Part shown: positions 14,501 to 23,034 of the stretch, in pieces
Layout: each line of letters starts with the position of its first letter
Position numbering within the stretch: the stretch's first letter is position 1
Assembly: GCA_017889845.1 (NCBI GenBank)
Contig: JAGGAJ010000005.1
Location: forward strand, 1 to 30,945
Direction of reading: 5' to 3'
Origin: Deltaproteobacteria bacterium
GTDB lineage: Bacteria; Desulfobacterota; Deferrimicrobia; Deferrimicrobiales; Deferrimicrobiaceae
Length of the DNA stretch: 30,945 nucleotides
Translations under genes and position numbers: made by a program
Notes under the pieces: model-generated
Database searches by the model: none
What the model was told of the DNA's origin: nothing
Seen by the model: the letters and a program-made list of their open reading frames with translations, nothing else

Positions 14501-15441
14501 GTCTTCATGAATTCCATCGCGGCGATCCCGATCCCCGGCAACTCCTCTATGGCTCCGAACCTCCTGTACTCCCGCCCCACCATGTACGGCTCCCTCCAGA
14601 ACGGATAGTCCGGATTCCCGATCTTTTCGCTCCGGTTCCGGAAAAACGAACCCGCTGTTCTCTCACCGTAGACGGAGATCCTGGCCGGCTCACCCGCCAC
14701 CGCGAAGAAACGTTCGCGGAGCATCTGAGCATCGTAGCAGGTCGAACCGAAAACGAATCCCTCCCCATCGGGAGCGAGGAGTCCGTATTCGTTGAAATCC
14801 ATATATTCCTCGAACGGTTCCCGGGCACACGGCACCGACATCAGAAGGCTGCCACCCGGCCGGAGAGAAAGCCAAAGCCGTTCGAACGCTCTCCGGTCCC
14901 CCCCGTCGGGTATGTGCTCGAGCGCCGATATCGACGTGACGAGATCGAACGTCCCTGGTGGAAAATCGATCTCATCCACTGTCTTCCGGTGGAACCGGCA
15001 CCTGCCCGACAGGCCCGCGGCGTCCATCAGGCGGACCGTCGCATCGAGGTCCTTCCCGTCCGGATTCAGTATCTCCCCGGTTGCGCCATGGAATTCGTTT
15101 ATCAGCATCATCGGGAACAGGCGCGGGGAGGAAACGTCGAGATACCGGGTGACGTTCCGGGTGTTCGATTGGAGATACTCCCACAGGGTCCCGAACTCGA
15201 AGTACCGGACCGAGTCCATGGGACGGAATATGAGATCGTATGCTTCCCGGAACCGGATCCCCGGAGCGGCCATCAGCCGCACTCCCAATGCGGCGCATTT
15301 CCGGTGGAATGACAATCCCGGGGTGTCGAGCAAATGCGCGACGCGCCAGTAATACGGACCCAACACGGCCCCTTGTAAACGCAGAAATCCCCTGTCCCGG
15401 GACTTCCGCCGCTCCGGTCTCCGGAAATATACCTTCTTCAA
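14497..15441 (-). CDS. Class I SAM-dependent methyltransferase
   Basis: 314-residue methyltransferase with an N-terminal extension of about 90 residues before the Rossmann core. The core holds RNVTRYLDVSSPRLFPMML (a degenerate motif I), FDLVTSISALEHIPDGGDRRAFERLWLSLRPGGSLLMSVPC (motifs II-III, Methyltransf_11 type). The C-terminal part is rich in aromatic and charged residues (FWREPYMVGREYRRFG). The start is a TTG at 15441 with GTGAGG a few bases upstream. It is the first gene of the leftward polysaccharide operon and faces the divergent rightward operon. It may O-methylate a sugar or cap a glycan chain; the target is unknown. Confidence 0.85.
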   Translation of the reverse strand: MKKVYFRRPERRKSRDRGFLRLQGAVLGPYYWRVAHLLDTPGLSFHRKCAALGVRLMAAPGIRFREAYDLIFRPMDSVRYFEFGTLWEYLQSNTRNVTRYLDVSSPRLFPMMLINEFHGATGEILNPDGKDLDATVRLMDAAGLSGRCRFHRKTVDEIDFPPGTFDLVTSISALEHIPDGGDRRAFERLWLSLRPGGSLLMSVPCAREPFEEYMDFNEYGLLAPDGEGFVFGSTCYDAQMLRERFFAVAGEPARISVYGERTAGSFFRNRSEKIGNPDYPFWREPYMVGREYRRFGAIEELPGIGIAAMEFMKT

Positions 15442-15741
15442 TATGCCTCACCGCTTCCGCCGGACTTCACCACAGCGTTGCCCCCTGCAACACGGAGCGA
15501 GGAAAGAAAGCGCCGGAAGAATTGCCGGCGAACGGAAATTCGCCTGTGGCCGTTCACAGTATAGGGCATGTCCTCCCTGCCCTTTCATATTCCGGGCCGG
15601 AGTCGGCATTTGCGGTTTCCCCTCCGCGACGTTTCCCGCATTGGCAAGGAACAGGTGGATATGTACGCAGAAGGAAATCTATCTATAATGAATGGTAACC
15701 GACCGATATGCCGACCCATCCGTCCGATTCCCGAGGAGCCA
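15442..15741. promoter_or_regulatory. Intergenic region between divergent polysaccharide operons
   Basis: This 300-bp spacer is clearly more AT-rich than its surroundings and must hold the promoters for both operons. On the plus strand TATAAT occurs at 15684-15689, 53 bp before the next start, but I see no good -35 at 17-bp spacing. No clear dyad operator, RNA gene or convincing small gene was seen. An open frame continuing upstream from 15742 lacks its own ribosome site. Confidence 0.5.
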
Positions 15742-16710
15742 ATGAACTTTGCCACCGAATACCTTCTCCTCGCGGCAAGGAAATATTACGGGAAAATCCG
15801 GAAAATTGAGGATGCGGACATCCGCCTTCCGCAGGGGACGGAATATTTCGAATCTTCCGGGCAGGATGCTTCCGATTTCATCAAGGGGAAACTACTGGCC
15901 TCTGGTCCTTTCATGGCGGCCCGCCTGGGTGCCGTCGAACTGAATTGCCTGCTGACGTACCACTCCATCCGGCAGGATGCACCGGGATGGGACAAGTGCA
16001 TACGCTTTATTCGGCATGAGATCCACCCGTTCTGGTGGAGCAAGAAAGTCAGGAAGTCCATGGCGAACAATGCGGGGTTTTTCCCGGTCAGCGAGTCCGC
16101 CCTTTCCCGGTTCTGCGACCGGATGCTCTCCGATTTACGCCAACTCGATGTCCTGGGTTCCTGGTTGCGCGGGGAGTCGGTGTTCAGGGAATATTTTCCG
16201 AATGCCCTGAAAATCCCCCTGTGGGACCTGGAACCCTATCACCACCTGGCCCCGTGGAGCGAGGCGTTGAAAGACAGAGCCGTGCTGGTGATCCACCCCT
16301 TCGAGGAAACGATACGGAAACAGTACGGGAAGCGGGTACATCTTCATCGGGACGCCAGGGTCCTCCCGGCCTTCGAACTGAAAACACTCAAGGCGGTCCA
16401 GTCGATCGCCGGAAATGAAGTGCCGTTCTCCAACTGGTTCGAGGCTCTGGACTTCATGTCGGAGCGCGTGGAAAATACCCGGTTCGATGTCGCCCTCATC
16501 GGCTGCGGCGCGTACGGGTTCCCCCTGGCGGCATTCGTGAAGCGGCTGGGAAAGCAGGCCATACACCTGGGGGGTGCCTTGCAGCTTCTGTTCGGGATCA
16601 GGGGAAAGAGATGGGACCAACTCAACCGGTACAACGAGCACTGGGTGAGACCGGCACCCGAGGAGACGCCGGCGACCTTCAGCAACGTCGAAGAGGGATG
16701 TTACTGGTGA
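15742..16710 (+). CDS. Putative GT-D-fold-like protein of the polysaccharide locus
   Basis: 322-residue soluble protein, first in the rightward operon. The ATG at 15742 has GAGGAG about 5 bases upstream; an in-frame ATG at 15568 is rejected because it would place the coding sequence over the promoter region. Landmarks are FMAARLGAVELNCLLTY, which resembles the RxGxxE signature of GT-D glycosyltransferases, LIGCGAYGFPLAAFVKRLGKQAIHLGGALQLLFGIRGKRWD near the end, and VLVIHPFEETIRKQY in the middle. The last part matches proteins found in many O-antigen loci. I assign it to this family from motif memory only; activity is unproven. Confidence 0.75.
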   Translation: MNFATEYLLLAARKYYGKIRKIEDADIRLPQGTEYFESSGQDASDFIKGKLLASGPFMAARLGAVELNCLLTYHSIRQDAPGWDKCIRFIRHEIHPFWWSKKVRKSMANNAGFFPVSESALSRFCDRMLSDLRQLDVLGSWLRGESVFREYFPNALKIPLWDLEPYHHLAPWSEALKDRAVLVIHPFEETIRKQYGKRVHLHRDARVLPAFELKTLKAVQSIAGNEVPFSNWFEALDFMSERVENTRFDVALIGCGAYGFPLAAFVKRLGKQAIHLGGALQLLFGIRGKRWDQLNRYNEHWVRPAPEETPATFSNVEEGCYW

Positions 16711-16732
16711 AACGATCTCCCGGAGGATTCCA

Positions 16733-17533
16733 TTGAACGGAGAAAACGGCCTGGGAATATTGATCCCTTCCTGTGACAATTACTCGGATGCGTGGGCCCC
16801 CTTTTTTCACCTGTTCTTCCGGCACTGGCCGGAACCGGACTACCCGATCTACCTCGTCTCGAATCAGCAGGATTTTGCGCAACGGGGGATCAGAAACATA
16901 CGTGTCGGACCCGACGTGGACTGGTCGGCGAACCTGATTTCCGCGCTGGACCGGATACCCGAAAGCCACCTGCTGATCATACTGGAAGACTATTTCCTGA
17001 CGGAACCGGCCGACCTCCCGGCTATCGATGAACTTTTCCGCCACCAATGCCGGTCGGATGTGGGATACCTGAGATTGTATCCCTGTCCGGGCCCCCGGGA
17101 AATCACCGGAAACGTGGCGGGGTACGGCATCGGGGTCATCGATCGGGGCGTCCCGTACCGGACATCCCTGCAGGCCGCCATCTGGAAAAAGAGCCTGTTG
17201 CGGAATCTGCTCCGGGCAGGGGAATCCGCATGGGACTTCGAAAGCGAGGGAACCCGCAGAAGCAATGAGATGGAGGAGGTTTTCGCCAGCGTGGCGGGGG
17301 ACCTGGAGGGAAGGCTTCCGTTGAAATATCTCTGCACCGCGATCATCAGCAAGTATTGGACGAAAGAGGCGGTGGCCCTGTGCTCGAGGCACTCGATCCC
17401 GATCGATTTCGGAAAGAGAAGAATGGAGCCGTGGTATAGGCGGATGAACAGAAGTCCGTTCTACCAGACGGTCCACCAGCGCATCAGGAAAGCAAAGGAA
17501 TTCACCCGTTATTTCCGGAATACATCCCGTTAG
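16733..17533 (+). CDS. Putative GT-A-type glycosyltransferase
   Basis: 266-residue soluble protein. The start is a TTG at 16733 with CGGAGG 6-7 bases upstream; it begins 22 bp after the GT-D-like gene. The N-terminus GLGILIPSCDNYSDAWAPFFHLF and the segment HLLIILEDYFLTEPADLPAIDELF have the order of a GT-A nucleotide-sugar site, with Glu-Asp-Tyr in the place of a DxD motif. DVGYLRLYPCPGP and RTSLQAAIWKKSLLRNLL follow; this pattern appears in poorly described proteins of LPS loci. The C-terminus is strongly basic (RMNRSPFYQTVHQRIRKAKEF), perhaps for membrane contact. The function is inferred from these motifs and location. Confidence 0.75.
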   Translation: MNGENGLGILIPSCDNYSDAWAPFFHLFFRHWPEPDYPIYLVSNQQDFAQRGIRNIRVGPDVDWSANLISALDRIPESHLLIILEDYFLTEPADLPAIDELFRHQCRSDVGYLRLYPCPGPREITGNVAGYGIGVIDRGVPYRTSLQAAIWKKSLLRNLLRAGESAWDFESEGTRRSNEMEEVFASVAGDLEGRLPLKYLCTAIISKYWTKEAVALCSRHSIPIDFGKRRMEPWYRRMNRSPFYQTVHQRIRKAKEFTRYFRNTSR

Positions 17534-17557
17534 AGTCCGTGGGCGGGCGAAACCCAT

Positions 17558-18442
17558 TTGATCCCGGAAACCGACCTTCAGAACACGATCCAGGACTTCC
17601 TTTCACGTCTCGATCCGGAACCGGAGGGCAGGACGGGTATCCGGAGAAATGCGTCGGTTCCCCTGGTCTCGGTCATCACCCCTTCCTACAACCAGGGTCG
17701 GTTCATCGAGCGGACGATCCGATCCGTGCTGAACCAGGGGTGGCCAAATCTCGAATACATCGTCGTCGACGGCGCCTCTGCGGACGGGACGCCGGAGATC
17801 GTCCGGCGATACGAGCGTTACCTCTCCTGGTGGGTCAGCGAACCCGACCGCGGGCAGACGGATGCGATCATCAAAGGGCTCGCGCGGGCCACCGGCGACT
17901 ACGTGACCTGGGTTTGCTCCGATGACGTCCTCTTCCCCGGGTCCCTGGAGAAGATGGTGACCACGCTGGAAGCCCACCCGGAGGGGGGGATCGTCTACGG
18001 TGGGGTAGCCTTCATCGACGAGGAGGACCGGATCCTGAAGGTGCATTCGTACCCCGACATGGACCTCGCGAAACTCCTCTACGAAAGACACTCCACCGTC
18101 GCCCAGCCGTCCTCCCTGATCCGGCGGAGGACCCTCGAAGCCGCGGGGGGGCTCGACCGCTCCCTGTCCTACTGCATGGACTATGACCTCTGGATCCGGC
18201 TCCTCCGCCAGGCCGGCTGCGTGAACCTGGGCGGGACGGTCCTCTCGGGCTACCGGCTCCATACCCGGTCGAAAACTGTGGGATCATACCGGAATATGGC
18301 ACTGGAAAAGATCGCGGTGAACCGCCGGTATACGGGAGACCGCTTCAACAGGGTCATATGGGCGCACTACGGGTACATCGTGGAGGACTTCTTCCGGAAC
18401 GTGAAACGGAAGTGGAGAGGTGCGGGGGATGCCGTTGAATGA
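17558..18442 (+). CDS. Glycosyltransferase family 2
   Basis: 294-residue GT-A enzyme. VSVITPSYNQGRFIERTIRSVLNQ opens the domain, VVDGASADGT binds the nucleotide, TWVCSDDVLFPGSL holds the metal-binding DD, and GLDRSLSYCMDYDLWIRLL is the C-terminal acid motif (ED/DxDLW). About 30 residues precede the domain. The start is a TTG at 17558 with only a weak ribosome site; a later start within residues 1-30 cannot be excluded. It follows the GT-A-like gene by 24 bp and its end overlaps the next gene start. It is predicted to add one hexose-type unit to the surface glycan. Confidence 0.9.
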   Translation: MIPETDLQNTIQDFLSRLDPEPEGRTGIRRNASVPLVSVITPSYNQGRFIERTIRSVLNQGWPNLEYIVVDGASADGTPEIVRRYERYLSWWVSEPDRGQTDAIIKGLARATGDYVTWVCSDDVLFPGSLEKMVTTLEAHPEGGIVYGGVAFIDEEDRILKVHSYPDMDLAKLLYERHSTVAQPSSLIRRRTLEAAGGLDRSLSYCMDYDLWIRLLRQAGCVNLGGTVLSGYRLHTRSKTVGSYRNMALEKIAVNRRYTGDRFNRVIWAHYGYIVEDFFRNVKRKWRGAGDAVE

Positions 18443-19214
18443 GAAGCCCCCCCTGTCGGTCCTGATCCTCGCGAAAAACGAGGAGGACCGGATCCGGGAA
18501 TGCATCGCATCCGCGCAGTTTGCCCGGGAAGTCGTCGTGGTCGACTCCGGCAGCACGGATGGCACCCGGGACATCGCGCGAGGGCTGGGCGCGAGAGTCG
18601 TGCAGGCGCCATGGCCGGGGAACTTCTCCACCCAGAGGAACCGCGCCGAGACGTTCGCCGCCTGCGACTGGGTCCTCCAGCTCGACGCGGACGAAGTCGT
18701 GACACCCGAACTGGCCCACGAGATCCGCGGCTACTTCCAGTCGGGGCTCCCCGCGGACCACCCGTGCGCCAGGATGCCGAGGAAGGAGATCATTTTCGGG
18801 AAGTGGGTCCGACACGGGGGGTGGTATCCCCAATATAAACTCCGGATGTATCGGAAAGGGGCCGGTTCGTGGGCGGGCCGGGTCCATGAAAGATACGAAA
18901 CCCCCGGCCCGGTGCACACCTTCTCGAATCCCCTCGCCCACGACTCCTACCGGGACGTCTCCGTGTTCGTAGACAAGTTCAACCGGTACAGCACCATCGA
19001 CGCGGAGGAGGATTTCGCGGCGGGGAGGAAATTCCGCCTCCACAAGCTGTTCCTCGTGCCCATGGAGCGTTTCCTCGGGCGATACGTGCGGCACCGCGGA
19101 TACCGGGACGGATTCCACGGTTTCGCCCTCGCCGCACTGATCGGGTTGAATTACTTCCTCCGCCACCTGAAACTGTGGGAGCGGCACTACCGGAGAAACC
19201 ACCCCGATGGGTGA
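18429..19214 (+). CDS. GT2 glycosyltransferase, WaaE/KdtX-like (LPS core)
   Basis: 261-residue GT2 protein of the WaaE/KdtX type, which adds glucose to the first core heptose in enterics. LSVLILAKNEEDRIRECIASA, VVVDSGSTDGTRDIA, STQRNRAETFAACDWVLQLDADEVV (DxD) and the C-terminal KFRLHKLFLVPMERFLGRYV are characteristic. I prefer ATG 18429 over GTG 18420 because GGAGAGG then sits at proper distance. It overlaps the preceding gene by 14 bp and the following heptosyltransferase by 8 bp. Context beside GT9 enzymes supports a core-oligosaccharide role. Confidence 0.88.
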   Translation: MPLNEKPPLSVLILAKNEEDRIRECIASAQFAREVVVVDSGSTDGTRDIARGLGARVVQAPWPGNFSTQRNRAETFAACDWVLQLDADEVVTPELAHEIRGYFQSGLPADHPCARMPRKEIIFGKWVRHGGWYPQYKLRMYRKGAGSWAGRVHERYETPGPVHTFSNPLAHDSYRDVSVFVDKFNRYSTIDAEEDFAAGRKFRLHKLFLVPMERFLGRYVRHRGYRDGFHGFALAALIGLNYFLRHLKLWERHYRRNHPDG

Positions 19215-20277
19215 TCCCCGGCAGGTTGCCCGACCCGCGAACATCCTCGTCTTCAAGCCCGGCCCGATCGGGGATTTCCTGCACTCGCTACCGGTGGTGT
19301 ACGCCCTCCGGAAGAAATATCCGCGGGCGCACCTCTGCGTGGTGACCAGCCGGGAACTGTCGGACCTGATCGAGGCGAACCCCCTCGTGGACGAGAAGGT
19401 GTACGTCCCCTCCGGACTGTTCCGGGGCGACATCCGGGGATTCCTGCGGTTCGCCCGGGAGGTGCGCGCCCTGCGCCCCGACGTGTTCGTGGATCTGCGG
19501 TCCAACGTGAAGTCGTTCCTCCTCCGGAATCTTTCCGGAGCACGCACCGTGCTGGCGTACCGGAAGCAGCGGAAACCGAAACGGGGGGAGCGTCGGCTCC
19601 ACGCCGTGGAGAACCTGCTCCGCACCGTGTTTCCCCTGACCGGCAACGTGTCGGAGCTGGAATACCCGATCCATCTTCGGGAGGAAGACGTTCGGGCCGC
19701 GGACGCCTTCCTCGATGCGCAAACGGGGAGCGGGCGGGGAGACCGCCGGATCGTGGTGCTGAATCCCACCGTCGGCCAGGCGATCCCTTCCCGGCTGTGG
19801 CCCCCGGAATATTTCGCCCGCCTCGGTGAGAGGATCGGGAGGGAACTCGGCGCCGCCGTCGTTCTCACCGGCGCCCCGTCCGACCGGGAGTATTGCGGGA
19901 AGATCGCGGAAGGGCTGGACCCGCAACCGGTCGTCGCGGCCGGAGAACTGACGCTGGGGCAGACCGCAGCCCTGATCCGCAGGGCGGATCTCCTCGTGTC
20001 GGGGGATACCGGCCCCCTCCACGTCGCGGCGGCGGTCGGGACGAGAGTCGTCGGCCTGTACGGATCCGTCAGCACGGAGCGGTCGAGGCCCATCGGGGAA
20101 GGCCACGTCGTGCTGAAACGGGAGTTGTGGTGCCTGCCGTGCGAGGAGAAGGTGTGCCCCCTGGGCACGACCCAGTGCATGAAGGACATCACGCCGGAGG
20201 AGGTCCTCGGGGAGGTGAGGAAGGCCCTCGACGCGGTAGCCCCCCCGCCCCGCCCGCCGGGAGGTACCGGCGGATGA
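19207..20277 (+). CDS. GT9 heptosyltransferase (LPS core)
   Basis: 356-residue GT-B enzyme of family 9. ILVFKPGPIGDFLHSLPVVYALRKKYPRA is the N-terminal signature, and the donor domain has RIVVLNPTVGQAIPSRLWPPEYFARL, VLTGAPSDREYC and LLVSGDTGPLHVAAAVGTRVVGLYG, the ADP-heptose-binding Asp-Thr-Gly-Pro-x-His element. A Cys-rich end (CLPCEEKVCPLGTTQCMKDI) is common in this family. Start ATG 19207 overlaps the previous gene; its stop overlaps the acyltransferase start as ATGA. It should transfer L-glycero-D-manno-heptose, or another sugar, from its nucleotide form on the cytoplasmic face of the inner membrane. Confidence 0.92.
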   Translation: MGDPRQVARPANILVFKPGPIGDFLHSLPVVYALRKKYPRAHLCVVTSRELSDLIEANPLVDEKVYVPSGLFRGDIRGFLRFAREVRALRPDVFVDLRSNVKSFLLRNLSGARTVLAYRKQRKPKRGERRLHAVENLLRTVFPLTGNVSELEYPIHLREEDVRAADAFLDAQTGSGRGDRRIVVLNPTVGQAIPSRLWPPEYFARLGERIGRELGAAVVLTGAPSDREYCGKIAEGLDPQPVVAAGELTLGQTAALIRRADLLVSGDTGPLHVAAAVGTRVVGLYGSVSTERSRPIGEGHVVLKRELWCLPCEEKVCPLGTTQCMKDITPEEVLGEVRKALDAVAPPPRPPGGTGG

Positions 20278-21194
20278 AGGCCGGCCCGTTCCTTGCCTGG
20301 CTGGCGATGAAGGGCATCCTCGCGGCGGCTTCCCTGCTGCCGCTCTCCGTCCTGTCCCCCGTCTTCCGGGCGCTGGCCGCCGCCTGCCACGCCCTGGGGT
20401 TCCGGCGCCGCATCGTGACGGAGAACCTGCGCGCGGCGTTCGGGAAGGAGTTCCCGGCGCCGGAATTGGATAGAATCGCAAGGGACTGCTACGCCGAATA
20501 CGGCCGGATCGTATCGGAGATCATCGCGTCCGACCGCCTCCTGCGCAGGAAGGAGGAGCATTTCGAGGCCCTCGGACTGTCCATCCTCGAGAAAGCCGTT
20601 CGCGACGGGAAAGGGCTCCTGATCCTCTCCGGGCACATCGGGAATTTCGTCGTTCTCGGCTACTATCTGCGGTCTCTGGGGTTCCCGATGACCTTCGTCG
20701 CCAAGCGGGTCGCCAACGAGCACGTGAACCGGGAGATCGAGAAGGTGTACGGCCGGCACGGCAGCACGATCATCCCCGTGCGGGGCTTCAAGAACGACCC
20801 GCAGGGGGGGATGCGGCTCTACCGCAGCCTGAAACGGGGAGAGATCGTCGTCGCCCTGGTCGACCAGGACGCGGGCCCGGAAGGGTACATGAGCACCTTC
20901 TTCGGCCTGCCGACGTCCCTTCCGTCCGGTCCCGCCCGCTTCGCCCACCGCGCCGGGGTGCCGGTGGCGACGGGCTTCGCGACCCGGGTCGACGGCCGGC
21001 TGCGGGTCGAGATCCATCCGCCCATCGACTATTCGTCGGCCGGATCGCCCGACGCGGCCGAGCGGAACATCCTGGACGAGTATTCCCGGCGGCTGGAGGA
21101 GAAGGTCCGGAAGGCGCCGGCGCAATATTTCTGGTTCCACAAGAAGTGGAAGTCGCTGCCGGAGATCCGCGCGCGGTACGAGGGATCCGCATGA
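20274..21194 (+). CDS. LpxL/HtrB-like lipid A acyltransferase with altered HX4D motif
   Basis: 306-residue member of the LpxL/LpxM family, which adds a secondary acyl chain to Kdo-lipid IVA. An N-terminal hydrophobic segment (about residues 7-40) anchors it to the inner membrane; RRRIVTENLRAAFG, GEIVVALVDQDAGPEGYMSTFFG, ARFAHRAGVPVATGF and the C-terminal QYFWFHKKWK match the family. The catalytic His121 lies in LILSGHIGNFVVLGYYL, but the acid expected four residues further on (HX4D/E) is Val126, so the usual dyad is missing. It overlaps both flanking GT9 genes by ATGA, inside the core operon. It may be weakly active, use another acid, or act on a different substrate. Confidence 0.88.
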   Translation: MKAGPFLAWLAMKGILAAASLLPLSVLSPVFRALAAACHALGFRRRIVTENLRAAFGKEFPAPELDRIARDCYAEYGRIVSEIIASDRLLRRKEEHFEALGLSILEKAVRDGKGLLILSGHIGNFVVLGYYLRSLGFPMTFVAKRVANEHVNREIEKVYGRHGSTIIPVRGFKNDPQGGMRLYRSLKRGEIVVALVDQDAGPEGYMSTFFGLPTSLPSGPARFAHRAGVPVATGFATRVDGRLRVEIHPPIDYSSAGSPDAAERNILDEYSRRLEEKVRKAPAQYFWFHKKWKSLPEIRARYEGSA

Positions 21195-22258
21195 ACCTCC
21201 TCGTCCTGCGATACCGGTTCATCGGGGACACGATCCTCACGGTCCCCTTTTTACGGAATCTCCGGAAGGCGCACCCCGACGCCCGGATCGACCTCGTGGT
21301 GGCCCCCTACTCCTCCGACGTGCTCCGGGGAACCCCGTACGTGGACGAGTTCATCGTCTACGACCCGCCGACGATCCACGCGGACAGCGGCGGCCGGCAC
21401 CGGACTCTCCTCTCGAAAGTCCGTTTCGTCGCGGACCTGAGGAAGCGCCGCTACGACAAGGCGTACGTCCTGAAGCGGTCGTTCTCCAGTGCAGCCATCG
21501 CCTTCCTCTCCGGCGCGCGGGAGCGGATCGGCTTCGACACGGAGGGAAGGGGGTTCCTCCTCACGAGGCGGGTCCCGTACAGGAACGACCGGCACGAGGT
21601 CCTGAACTTCCTCGACGTCCTTCGGGCCGACGGGGTACCGGTCGTCGACGACCACCTGGAGGCGTGGATATCCCCGGAAGAGACCGCGGCCGCGGCGGGA
21701 TTCCTCTCGGAGCGGGGCGTGGCGCCGGGGGAGCGGATCGTCGCCATCCACCCGTTCTGCGCGAACCAGACGAGGGCCTGGCACGAGGACGGCTTCGTAG
21801 CGACGGCGAACACCCTCCAGGCGCGGTCCGGAGTGCGGATCCTCCTCCTCGGCGGGAAACGGGACCGGGAGATGGCGAAGAGGATCGCGGGGGAGATCCG
21901 CCCGGCCCCCGTCACGGCGGTCGGGGAAACCGACCTGCGCCAGTCGATGGCCCTCCTGTCGAAGTGCGCCCTGCTGATCTGCAACGACAGCGGGATCATG
22001 CACCTCGCCGCCGCGCTGGACCTTCCGCTGATCGCCCTGTTCGGTCCCCAGTCCCCGGTGAAATTCGGGCCGTGGGGGAAGCGGAGCCGGATCCTCTACA
22101 AGCGGTTCCCGTGCAGTCCCTGCAGGCAGAGGTTCTTCGAAGAGTGCGACCCGTCGCCAAGGGGGAAACCGATGTGCATGGAAGCGATCGCCGTCGACGA
22201 GGTGATCGAAGCCGCCCGGGCCGCGCTGGGCGGCCGATCCGGGCAGCAACCGGGGTGA
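21191..22258 (+). CDS. GT9 heptosyltransferase, WaaF-like
   Basis: 355-residue GT9 enzyme. MNLLVLRYRFIGDTILTVPFLRNLRKAHPDA gives the acceptor-side signature, RERIGFDTEGRGFLLT and IVAIHPFCANQTRAWHEDGF the linker and donor start, and LLICNDSGIMHLAAALDLPLIALFGPQSPVKFGPWG the donor site with Asp-Ser-Gly-x-x-His, as in heptosyltransferase II. The C-terminus has a Cys set (CSPCRQRFFEECDP...MCMEAI). ATG 21191 overlaps the acyltransferase stop (ATGA). Together with the other GT9 genes it suggests at least two heptose transfers in the core, but the numbering of these enzymes cannot be read from sequence. Confidence 0.92.
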   Translation: MNLLVLRYRFIGDTILTVPFLRNLRKAHPDARIDLVVAPYSSDVLRGTPYVDEFIVYDPPTIHADSGGRHRTLLSKVRFVADLRKRRYDKAYVLKRSFSSAAIAFLSGARERIGFDTEGRGFLLTRRVPYRNDRHEVLNFLDVLRADGVPVVDDHLEAWISPEETAAAAGFLSERGVAPGERIVAIHPFCANQTRAWHEDGFVATANTLQARSGVRILLLGGKRDREMAKRIAGEIRPAPVTAVGETDLRQSMALLSKCALLICNDSGIMHLAAALDLPLIALFGPQSPVKFGPWGKRSRILYKRFPCSPCRQRFFEECDPSPRGKPMCMEAIAVDEVIEAARAALGGRSGQQPG

Positions 22259-22260
22259 AG

Positions 22261-23034
22261 ATGGCACCGCGGGCAAAGATAACCGTCACCGTACGGACCT
22301 TCAACGAGGAACGGAATATCCGGGAGTGCCTGGAGAGCGTCGCCTGGGCCGACGAGATCGCCCTGGTGGACGCGGAGAGCACGGACGGAACGGTGGCCAT
22401 CGCTCGGGAGTTCACCGAGCGGATCATCGTCCGGCCCTGGGCCGGCCACATCCCCACCAGCCAGTTCATCACCGATCAGGCCCGCAATCTCTGGGTGATG
22501 AGCATGGACGCCGACGAGAGGGTTTCGAAGGATCTGCGCGACGAAATCCTGGCCCTCGACCTCGACTCGACACCGCACGACGCCTATGAAATGCCACGGC
22601 GCCACTGGTTCATGAAGCGCCGGATCGACCATTCCGCCTGGTACCCGGACCGGAAAATCCGGCTGTTCCGCAGGGACCGCTGTTCCTGGGGCGGCTATGC
22701 CCCCCACGACAAGGTGCAGGTACCCGGCTCCCTGGGCAGACTGCGGGGGGACCTCCATCACTTCATCTACAGGGATCTGAGCCATTTCGCCGCCACCAAG
22801 AACTCCTACTCGACCCTGACCGCCATCGATCACTTCCGCAGCGGCCGGAGGGCCCTCGTCAGCGATCTGACCCTGCGGCCCCTGTACGCCTTCCTGTACC
22901 GCTACCTGGTACGCCTCGGCTTCCTGGACGGGCTGCCGGGGTTCGTCATCGCGGTCATGGAGTCTCACGGAGTGTTCATGAAATACGCGAAGCTCCGGGA
23001 GCTGGAACGGCGGCTCGGGAGATTCGCGGAATGA
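22261..23034 (+). CDS. GT2 glycosyltransferase, WaaE/KdtX-like, second copy
   Basis: 257-residue GT2 enzyme: ITVTVRTFNEERNIRECLESV, IALVDAESTDGTVAIAREF, FITDQARNLWVMSMDADERVS (DxD) and RPLYAFLYRYLVRLGFLDGLPGFVIAVMESHGVFMKY at the end. Both the layout and the C-terminal segment parallel the GT2 at 18429, but the sequences are diverged, so it is a paralogue rather than a recent duplicate. The start is ATG 22261, 2 bp after the GT9 stop; a GTG at 22255 that overlaps this stop is an alternative. Its stop overlaps the next gene's start (ATGA). It likely adds a branch sugar to the core. Confidence 0.88.
   Translation: MAPRAKITVTVRTFNEERNIRECLESVAWADEIALVDAESTDGTVAIAREFTERIIVRPWAGHIPTSQFITDQARNLWVMSMDADERVSKDLRDEILALDLDSTPHDAYEMPRRHWFMKRRIDHSAWYPDRKIRLFRRDRCSWGGYAPHDKVQVPGSLGRLRGDLHHFIYRDLSHFAATKNSYSTLTAIDHFRSGRRALVSDLTLRPLYAFLYRYLVRLGFLDGLPGFVIAVMESHGVFMKYAKLRELERRLGRFAE

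Noticed and set aside
18354..21140. 928-codon minus-strand open frame
   Set aside because: It runs antisense across four recognisable enzymes (two GT2, GT9, LpxL-like) and has low-complexity Arg/Pro/Gly composition.
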